A stretch of DNA of 64,000 nucleotides, taken from Lamellibrachia satsuma. Lineage: Eukaryota > Annelida > Polychaeta > Sabellida > Siboglinidae. Where the stretch lies: assembly GCA_033239005.1 (NCBI GenBank), contig BSQZ01000028.1, forward strand, positions 6,272,911 through 6,336,910, read 5' to 3'. Position numbers and translations under genes: made by a program. Under the pieces are notes generated by a model, which worked only from the letters and a program-made list of their open reading frames with translations, searched no databases and was not told the DNA's origin. Below, in pieces: positions 56,183 to 64,000 of this stretch (the stretch's first letter is position 1; each line of letters opens with the position of its first letter).

Positions 56183-58843
56183 TTAAGTGTTCTCTGTTTC
56201 ACTCGATACAGATGAGGAGAGCTTGGCTTTCGGCTTGATCCCACAATCCTCTTCCTTGACATGTTCATCCGGCTCCTCGCTGACCGTGGTCCACTCTCCT
56301 GTGCACACAACAATGGAACTACTCCCACCTAGATGGTTCATGGTGGGGTCATTGGAAGGCTGTGGCCAGTGGTCAGTGATGGCCATGCTCGAGGGGACAG
56401 TGCTGCTGTCCTGGTTGGCTGATGGACTAGTGCTGAATGTCAGATCCTTGGCTGTAGCTGGTGAGTCCTTCTGGCGCCCGGCCGTGCTCGGATAAGGAGT
56501 GTTGTGTGTACGGATGCGATGGTTCTTGAGTTTGTCTCCGCGTGCGAACTTCTCACCGCACTCGGGGCATGCATATGGCTTGTCGCCCGTGTGCAGACAG
56601 ATGTGACGGTCGCGGTTCGCCTTCTGCGCGAATGTCTTTGCACAGAACATGCAGGGACTGCGGTTGTGCTCGAGCATGCAGTGGTTCTCCATGTCCTGGA
56701 AGGTGTCGCTGATCAACTCACAGATAGAGCAGGTCTGTGGCCCTGGAGGTATGTCCACGGTCAGTCTACTGCACCCTCCACTGTTGCTGCTGGTGCTGCC
56801 TGGAGGACTGACCCCGCTCCCTGAGCCTTCCTCCACCCCGCCTTTCTTCTTGGGTGTCGATGCCACGGGACTGTCCACGAAGCCATCACTCGTGTCGTCC
56901 ATGATGTCTTGGATGTCGACAAACTGTAGCGACATGTCAACCGCTTTCTCTGGACTGCCCTTGCGTCGGTGACGTTCTGCTGGCTTGCTTGGTGCGGTTG
57001 TCAAGGCGGTAGCTATGGCGCTGGAGCGGTTCAGCAGACTTCTCACTGGCTGCATCTTTATCTCCAGGTTATTGTGGCTGGTCGTCTCAATCACTGGAGC
57101 TGGACTGTTAGCCACAACAAACTCGCTGTTGAATGCACTATCAGAAGTTTTTGGATATTCGTCAGGAGACTCAGGCTCTACAATTTCGATATCACTACTG
57201 TTCTCTATCCCATCCATTTCCATTTTCAGCACAGCCGAAGCCGTGCTTTCCCTGTTGTTCATAGTCAAACTGGTATTGTTCATGGATAACGCATTTGTGC
57301 TCACGGGAGGCTGTTGCATGCTGGGGTAGTGATGTAGTTCACACATGTGCTGACAGAGGTCATGGTAGGAGAGAAACTGCAAACTGCACACGCCGCACCT
57401 ATTGGTAGCAGTGTGGATGGCTGCCACGGTGGCAGCACTGCTGGTTACCTCGCCAGTTTCACGTCCGTCCTCCTGTTGGTCTGGTGGCAACGTGTTGGCC
57501 AACTGATAGGCGACAGGGTCTGAGGCCAAGTGGGTGAGTTCATGCTGCTTCAGGGAGTCTAATGTACTGCTAATCTGGCGACAGATGCAACACTCAAATA
57601 TGTTCATCTCATTGCAATGCATGAATAAATGGTCGTCATACTCCAGCGGATTACTGAACATCTTCGCACATGACAGACATGTGTAACACCTTGTGGTGTC
57701 GGCATGTATTAACATGTGTTTGATGAGCTGGATCTTTGCAGTGGTCGTAAAAGAACACTGCGTACATTGCAACTTCTTTGTGAATAGGCGCTTCTTTGGT
57801 GGAGGGAGTACTGGTGCATTGTGGGACGTCGTCGTCGTCGCCGCCGTTGCTGCAGCATGGAATTGTGGATGCGCCTTCACGTGTTCTTCATATGACTCGG
57901 TGCTTGAGAATCCCTTATTGCAGTATTCACACACACAGGCCATTGCAACATTGTGGTCGTACGAGAAGTGCGTTGCGAGTGTCTTCTTATCGACAAATCG
58001 TTTGGAGCATGTACCACACTTAAAGGCATGCTTCGTCGCGTGGTTCGAAAGGTGGTCCTTGCGAGAGAATGCCTTGCCACATATGTGACAGATGTAGGGA
58101 CGATGGCCGGTGTGAAGGCGTGAGTGTCGCTCAAGATTTGAGCGAGATGTGAATGTCTTGTAGCAACACTGGCACGTGAACACACTATGCACAGCTTCGT
58201 TATGTTCGCTGAGTAATTCAAATGTGTCAAATGTGTATGCGCAGGCCTTGCATTCAGGCACTGTCGGCAGTGGCTGCCCTGGACTCCATCGCTCATTCTT
58301 TATCGGCATTCGTTTTGGGAAGTGGAATGTACCAGTTAGTGATGGCATCTTGTTGCCAAGCAATGCCTTTTGGATTGCCTCGTCTACTGTCTGCTTTGGA
58401 TTGTCATGCACCGGCGATGACCGCGACAACTGCCGACTTGACATTGACATGTCAAGAGTTTCATTTCCGTCTTCGCTATCTGAAAGCGGACGCTTTCTCT
58501 GGGCGAAATCGTCGCTGTAGTCGACGAAAACTCGCTCAATGGAATGATCAGAATAATTCAGTGGTCCGCCTCCGTTTTCTTGCTTGATTTTCTTGCGAGA
58601 CCACAATGCATCGCTGCTGGAATTATTAACACTGCTTGCCGGTGTCATCATAACAGTGGTACCATCTGGTGGAATTGTCTCGTGTACTTTCACGACAAGT
58701 TCCTGGCCTTCGTTGTAGCCAGATATGCAAATAATGCCATCAACCTCCACGTGACCTCCGTAGAGGGAATGTTTGCTACACAACTGCAAGATGGCATCCC
58801 GCAGAAGCTGGCTGATGACATGTTTGTCCTTTGTCGTCCCCAT
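56183..58843 (-). CDS. C2H2 zinc-finger protein 3 with novel N-terminal domain (886 aa)
   Basis: Single minus-strand coding exon, ATG at 58843. A splice acceptor (GTTTCTTCAG, exon from 58894) lies 51 bases upstream. Residues 8-55 carry the shared N-terminal domain (SQLLRDAILQLC, EVDGIICI, VVKVHE). There are twelve fingers: five at about 197-330, the second and third joined by TGHRPY; three at about 358-440; one near 482-505; and a C-terminal triple at about 704-780 with a TGDKPY linker. Between the groups are Ser/Thr-rich segments and an acidic stretch with SSDIEIVEPESPDEY. SUMO-acceptor-like sites IKQE, IKNE, LKME and VKEE are visible. It is the largest of the three paralogues and faces the other way from the two upstream. 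Function as a transcription regulator is inferred from the fingers; DNA target unknown. Confidence 0.92.
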   Translation of the reverse strand: MGTTKDKHVISQLLRDAILQLCSKHSLYGGHVEVDGIICISGYNEGQELVVKVHETIPPDGTTVMMTPASSVNNSSSDALWSRKKIKQENGGGPLNYSDHSIERVFVDYSDDFAQRKRPLSDSEDGNETLDMSMSSRQLSRSSPVHDNPKQTVDEAIQKALLGNKMPSLTGTFHFPKRMPIKNERWSPGQPLPTVPECKACAYTFDTFELLSEHNEAVHSVFTCQCCYKTFTSRSNLERHSRLHTGHRPYICHICGKAFSRKDHLSNHATKHAFKCGTCSKRFVDKKTLATHFSYDHNVAMACVCEYCNKGFSSTESYEEHVKAHPQFHAAATAATTTTSHNAPVLPPPKKRLFTKKLQCTQCSFTTTAKIQLIKHMLIHADTTRCYTCLSCAKMFSNPLEYDDHLFMHCNEMNIFECCICRQISSTLDSLKQHELTHLASDPVAYQLANTLPPDQQEDGRETGEVTSSAATVAAIHTATNRCGVCSLQFLSYHDLCQHMCELHHYPSMQQPPVSTNALSMNNTSLTMNNRESTASAVLKMEMDGIENSSDIEIVEPESPDEYPKTSDSAFNSEFVVANSPAPVIETTSHNNLEIKMQPVRSLLNRSSAIATALTTAPSKPAERHRRKGSPEKAVDMSLQFVDIQDIMDDTSDGFVDSPVASTPKKKGGVEEGSGSGVSPPGSTSSNSGGCSRLTVDIPPGPQTCSICELISDTFQDMENHCMLEHNRSPCMFCAKTFAQKANRDRHICLHTGDKPYACPECGEKFARGDKLKNHRIRTHNTPYPSTAGRQKDSPATAKDLTFSTSPSANQDSSTVPSSMAITDHWPQPSNDPTMNHLGGSSSIVVCTGEWTTVSEEPDEHVKEEDCGIKPKAKLSSSVSSETENT

Positions 58844-58855
58844 GGCAACTGCTGG

Positions 58856-58894
58856 TCACGTTTTCATGATGCACGGAGGACGTCGGTCAAACAT
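58856..58894 (-). promoter_or_regulatory. Upstream ORF in the 5' leader of zinc-finger gene 3
   Basis: Immediately after the predicted acceptor (CAG|ATG) a 12-codon frame runs MFDRRPPCIMKT and stops 12 bases before the main ATG. If the acceptor is used, it would be the first AUG of this exon and could reduce translation of the main frame. Confidence 0.45.
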
Positions 58895-58896
58895 CT

Positions 58897-59579
58897 GAAG
58901 AAACACAGAAATCAGAATTAGCAAAGAACGGGAGACACCATAATGTAAAGGGACAACATACGTGTGCTACATGAAAACTCAATCCTTATATTATCTTGTA
59001 CATGAGATGGCTGCTGCAGTCAAAGAAACGAATTTCATTGCTGCTTTCAAGGCGGTTTTAAAGACATATATTTTTCATGTGGCCTTTACAACACTATTGT
59101 GGACAGCACCAATGACTTTAGTAACACGGACCTTTTATTTATTTAACATATTTTGAACTTATTTTAACAATGTTAGCATCTTTGAGCTGCTTTTTACCAA
59201 TTCAAAGCGGACATTATTAAAATTATATATGTGTGTACGTGCATGCGTACGTGTGTACGTGCGTTTGTGCGTATGGAGGATAACAAATATGGTGAACATG
59301 TAGTCAATATTTATTTTGCACATGTGAATCTAAATTGCTTTGTAATGTGGCAACACAAATCATGGTAGAAATGCACAAGATTAATAAGCATCAGTTTTTC
59401 ATAGCGATGCAAGCCGAGACAATTTAGCTGCTCACACACATGTATATGTACATGATGTTGACAATCTACTTGACAAACATCATAAGGGTTTGCTGAACCC
59501 CACCATCCATCACCAAAGAACTTGAATATGTCAGCCTACTGGCCAGAATAAAAGACAGTGCTGCCATCTATACTCTTCA
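58897..59579. other. 5' flank or intron of zinc-finger gene 3
   Basis: No coding frame with family resemblance. An alternating GTGTGTACGTGC-type purine/pyrimidine tract is at 59228-59272. The upstream exon and promoter of the gene were not located. Confidence 0.4.
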
Positions 59580-59845
59580 CCATTTAGTTTCTCTATTTTT
59601 AGATTTAGTGTCTTTACTCCCAGATTTAATTTCACTCTCCCAGATTTTGTTTCTCTCTCTCCCAGGTTTAGCTTCTCTCCCCAAACATATAGCTTCTCTC
59701 CCCAAACATTTAGTTCTATACTCCCACATTTAGTTTCCCTACTACCAGATTTAGTTCTGTTCTCCTAGATTTAGTTTCTTTGCTTCAAGATTAAGTTTCT
59801 CGCCCCAGATCTAATTTTTTCTCACCAGATTTAGTTTTTGTACCT
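59580..59845. repeat. Degenerate tandem repeat, about 22-bp unit
   Basis: About a dozen imperfect copies of CTCCCAGATTTAGTTTCTCT-like sequence with variable spacing, strongly pyrimidine-rich on the plus strand. Confidence 0.8.
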
Positions 59846-60419
59846 TCATATTGTCTAAAACCCCATATTTCAATCCTGGACCCAGCTACTTCAGCAAGAT
59901 CCAATAAAACATGGTGGAACCTGCATAAATGTGACTTTTATAATCCATTATTAAAATAAATGTGAATATATTTAATAAAAAAAATTCAAAACATCAAATA
60001 CACATCATATGAAGTTTAATCACACACACAGCAATTTCTACACAGTGAAGTTTCGGATACGACAAGACTTGGCATGTGTTCTATAAAAGTACAGGGCAGT
60101 AACAGAATCGGGTGGTAATATCACATAAGCCATTGTGAGGCGGTTGCAAAGTGGTCACTAACTCAGTCAGATTAGCCTAAGTACAGTCTTGTGTTTGCCT
60201 AATCCTGCGTGCCACACAATGCGACACAGAATGCGTCAGTGTGCCACCATTGCCACTCAACACACTGCAATACATGCACATGTACACGCATGTGAGTAAG
60301 TTACAACGTAATCCTGGACACAGCCCCACACAGGACAATGTTAGCTGGCTGCTTATTCCTAAATACTGGCCAGACATCTGTGGCTGGTATTACTGGCATA
60401 CAGGCAGTATACTGTGGAA

Positions 60420-61005
60420 GTACAGTACACAAAGCGCATAATGCACAGTACACACATCACATGGCTGCACATGGTGGACAGTACAGTGATATAATACACG
60501 GTGGACTGTACAGTACACACACACACATGTCACATGGTGGACAGTACAGTACAAACAGCACATGGTTGTTAGTACAGTACACACACATCACACTGTGAAC
60601 AGTACATCACACACATTACACAGTGGACAGTACAGTACACACACATCACACAGTGGACAATACAGTACACACACAACACACACATTGGACAGAACAGTAC
60701 AAACAGCACATGGTGGATACTACAGTACACACACATCACAGTGTGGACAGTACATCACACACATTACACGGTGGACAGTACAGTACGAACAGCACACAGT
60801 AGACAGTACAGTACACACACACACACCACCCACCCACCCACACATGCATGCGCGCACGCATGCGCGCACGCACGTACGCACACACATACAATACATAGTG
60901 GACAGTACAGTACACACACAATATGGTGGATACAGTACACACAGCGCATTGTGGACAGTACAGTACATACATCACATGGTGGATGTTATGCACACAAGCA
61001 CGTTT
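60420..61005. repeat. Irregular minisatellite with CA-rich units
   Basis: Units containing GGTGGACAGTACAGTACACA and ACACATCAC vary between about 25 and 45 bases. A mixed CA, CCCA and GCACGC microsatellite sits at 60815-60895. Open frames in all directions are repeat artefacts. Confidence 0.9.
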
Positions 61006-62044
61006 TATGACTGTAGTCTATACACCCACATATTATATGTACATAATGCACAAATATAAGAGATCATTCAATTCAATCCAGATCAGTGAGATATGCCAAT
61101 CATTGAGATCTTCCTGAATACAGTTCAGTCTGTGCAACTGACCGACTGACATAATAGCACACCTTATCAAACCAGAACTACTTTCCACAGTCAACTATAT
61201 ATGCCCGGCCAGCACTAGCGTTGGAGCATACTTCTTAATTAGCTGTTATTTAATGAAGGCTGATAAGTATTCCGCTAGCTCGAACCAGGTAAACAACACT
61301 GACTTTACCTATATAAAGGCCTTCAGTGCAGTCACGCCTGGCTGCCTCCTCCATGGCTATTATAGAACCGAAGCACTGAAAGGCTGCAGAAGGATCCTGC
61401 CATGACCCTAGGCTTCCCTCCACACTGACGAATGGTTAGATATGGCTACACTCACCACAATCCTGTGCCCTCTATGACAGCTGAATCACACCCAGTGATA
61501 AATAGCCCTGTTGTACTGGCCGTGTTCATTCATCCGTAACATGTGGGTGAAGGCATAACTGGGCAAGCCCTGGGCTACAATGGTGGTGCGTCAAGCCCGT
61601 TTCTCACGGCGACTGGGAAAGCATGCACCCAGACCCATCTATCCACCTCACCTGGTGTGCGCACTCTTGGCAGGGGAGAACAGTGACGCGGTGGGACCAG
61701 CTGGTGTCCAGCTTGAAATAATTACCTTGATTAAAAATTGCCTGCTTGAGCTACAGCCATTGGGCAGCACATTACCGCAGCAAGAGCGCACACACAAGAC
61801 ACATAAGACATCTTCCCTGGCTGTGCCATGAGCGTTCCGAGGCCGAGTCGATACTGGTATGAGAAACAATTAGTGGGTGCACCAGACAGTCAGACTGGAG
61901 TCGCTTGAGTGGCCACTGCACCAACTGTCCCCACCTTAATAATTCATCAGAACCTACACCTGGTGCATACAGCTGTAATTAATGTGTCACACTAGGACGC
62001 ACCCACTCCTGTTTATTCCCACTCACTGCGCTCTGAAGCCTGTG
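61006..62044. other. Spacer with TATA-like element, no clear gene
   Basis: CCTATATAAAGG near 61309-61320 is a strong TATA-box match, followed by GC-richer sequence, but no recognisable product lies downstream. The frame at 61580-61831 (MVVRQARFSRRLGKHAPRPI and onward) is not recognised. It may be a promoter of an unidentified transcript or coincidence. Confidence 0.35.
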
Positions 62045-62540
62045 GATCACTCACCTGGCTGTGTGGTTCCTTCACCTGGCTGTATGGATCACTTACCTGG
62101 CTGTGTGGATCCCTCACCTGGCTGTGTGGATCACTCACCTGGCTGTGTGGTTCCCTCACCTGGCTGTGTGGTTCCCTCACCTAGCTGTGTGGTTCCCTCA
62201 CCTGGCTGTATGGTTCCCTCACCTGGCTGAGTGGTTCCCTCACCTGGCTGTGTGGTTCCCTCACCTGGCTGTGTGGTTCCCTCACCTGGCTGTGTGGATC
62301 CCTCACCTGGCTGTGTGGATCACTCACCTGGCTGTGTGGTTCCCTCACCTGGCTGTGTGGTTCCCTCACCTGGCTGCGTGGATCCCTCACCTGGCCATGT
62401 GGATTCCTCACCTGGCCATGTAGATCTCTCACCTGGCCATGTGGATCTCTCACCTGGCCATGTTTTGATCCATCACTTGGCCATGTGGATCCTTCACATG
62501 GCCATGCGGATCTTCCACCAGCCACATGGATCCAACTCTT
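62045..62540. repeat. Minisatellite, 21-bp unit, about 23 copies
   Basis: The unit CTCACCTGGCTGTGTGGTTC recurs every 21 bases with variants (TGGATC, TGGCCATG). Each unit contains CACCTG, and on the minus strand CAGGTGAG. Open frames of 82-134 codons on both strands are artefacts. Confidence 0.95.
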
Positions 62541-62719
62541 TGTTGTGCATATTCTTTAATCAGCTAGATGAATCCTTCACTTTACTGCCTGGACCGTTGA
62601 TTTTGCAATGTGGATCGTTCACTCTGTTGCGCTGAACCTTCATTCGGTTGTGAGGATTTTTATGTCAACCTTTCATTTGGCTGTGTACATAAGTTACCTC
62701 CATGTATCCTAACTGCACA

Positions 62720-63790
62720 CTGCGGCGCTGCCTGAGACATAACAAACACACCCTGCCCAAGACAAGACACCCAGACACCACCTGAGACATAACACATGCC
62801 CAAGACATAACACACAGACCTTGCTCTAGACATAACACACAGACGTTGTTGAAGACATAACACACAGACATTGCCCAAGACATAACACACAGACACTGCC
62901 CAAGACATAACACACAGACTTTGCTCAAGACAACACACATACCTTACACAAGACATAACTCACAGACCTTGCCCAAGACATAACACACAGATCTTGTTGA
63001 AGACATAACACACAGACATTGCCCAAGACATAACACACATACCTTACACAAGACATAACTCACATACCTTGCCCAAGACATAACACACAGATCTTGTTGA
63101 AGACATAACACACAGACATTGCCCAAGACATAACACACATACCTTACACAAGACATAACACACATACCTTGCTCAAGACAACATACATACCTTACACAAG
63201 ACATAACTCACAGACCTTGCCCAAGACATAACACACAGACCTTACACAAGACATAACACACAGACCTTGTTGAAGACATAACACACAGACATTGCCCAAG
63301 ACATAACACACAGACATTGCCCAAGACATAACACACATACTTTGCTCAAGACAACACACATACCTTACACAAGACATAACTCACAGACCTTGCCCAAGAC
63401 ATAACACACAGATCTTGTTGAAGACATAACACACAGACATTGCCCAAGACATAACACACATACCTTACACAAGACATAACTCACAGACCTTGCCCAAGAC
63501 ATAACACACAGATCATGTTGAAGACATAACACACAGACATTGCCCAAGACATAACACACAGACCTTACACAAGACATAACACACAGACCTTGCTCAAGAC
63601 AACACACATACCTTACACAAGACATAACTCACAGACCTTGCCCAAGACATAACACACAGACCTTACACAAGACATAACACACAGACCTTGCTCAAGACAA
63701 CACACAGACCTTACACAAGACATAACTCACAGACCTTGCCCAAGACATAACACACAGATCTTGCCCAAGACATAACACAGATCTTGCCCA
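62720..63790. repeat. Minisatellite, about 21-bp units, about 45-50 copies
   Basis: Units AAGACATAACACACAGACCT and AAGACATAACACACATACCT alternate with TTGCCC, TTACAC, TTGTTG or TTGCTC joints. Longer blocks also repeat; the segment 62955-63180 resembles 63380-63600, giving a higher-order period of about 200-420 bp. Confidence 0.95.
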
Positions 63791-63956
63791 AGTTTACCAT
63801 AGCACAAACATAATTCCATTGCCAATATTTCCACAGTGCACAGATAATGTCCAGGCTGCCATTACACATACTCACACACAAACACTCTGCCCACAACTAC
63901 CACTGCATATAAACATTGTTCAAAACTACACTGGAATGCCATGGACATGCATTAAA

Positions 63957-63999
63957 ATCTCTATCAGTAAGTACAATAACTGTACTTACTGATAGAGAT
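63957..63999. repeat. Perfect 19-bp inverted repeat, 5-base loop
   Basis: ATCTCTATCAGTAAGTACA (63957-63975) and its exact complement (63981-63999) surround ATAAC. It touches the window edge and may be one end of something longer. Confidence 0.92.
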
Positions 64000-64000
64000 C

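Noticed and set aside
62061..63896. Overlapping 60-134 codon frames with LAVWFPH or CVMSWA repeats
   Set aside because: All come from 21-bp minisatellites; 21 is a multiple of three, so the frames stay open by chance.

Overview
The window is nuclear DNA from a multicellular animal, most likely a marine invertebrate. The evidence is multi-exon genes with GT-AG introns, C2H2 zinc-finger genes, a TMEM184C orthologue, and AT-rich spacers full of MITEs, LINE remnants, tRNA-derived SINEs and minisatellites. A lophotrochozoan such as a mollusc or brachiopod is my guess; nothing in the sequence fixes the phylum. No bacterial or viral genes were recognised.

Layout. 1-6.4 kb: an EnSpm/CACTA transposase gene on the minus strand (five exons, two frame breaks). 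One intron holds about 1 kb of perfect TACA repeat, and repeats with AATGGTA/TACCATT dyads lie beyond its 3' end. 6.8-8.96 kb: an unrecognised small basic nuclear-type gene on the plus strand, head to head with the transposase. 9-12 kb: SINE pieces and a 90-bp minisatellite. 12.2-22.2 kb: a complete nine-exon TMEM184C gene on the minus strand (510 residues), whose introns carry several MITEs. 22.2-36.9 kb: repeat-rich DNA with a LINE remnant, a hAT-transposase fragment, a non-autonomous hAT element with a perfect 8-bp target duplication, a second LINE remnant and two large minisatellites. 37-58.9 kb: three zinc-finger genes (667 aa plus strand, 758 aa plus strand, 886 aa minus strand), separated by SINE, LINE, MITE and satellite sequence. 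59-64 kb: minisatellites and a terminal hairpin.

The most interesting content is the zinc-finger trio. All three proteins begin with the same domain of about 50 residues, which I cannot assign to KRAB, BTB, SCAN, ZAD or any other family I know. All three end with a related three-finger block and have an uninterrupted coding exon preceded closely by a splice acceptor. They look like a local family of paralogous DNA-binding regulators with a possibly undescribed N-terminal module. The second point of interest is the divergent pair of an EnSpm transposase and an unrecognised small gene, which could be one two-gene transposon or a host gene beside an insertion. TMEM184C is an ordinary membrane-protein gene and seems unrelated to its neighbours.
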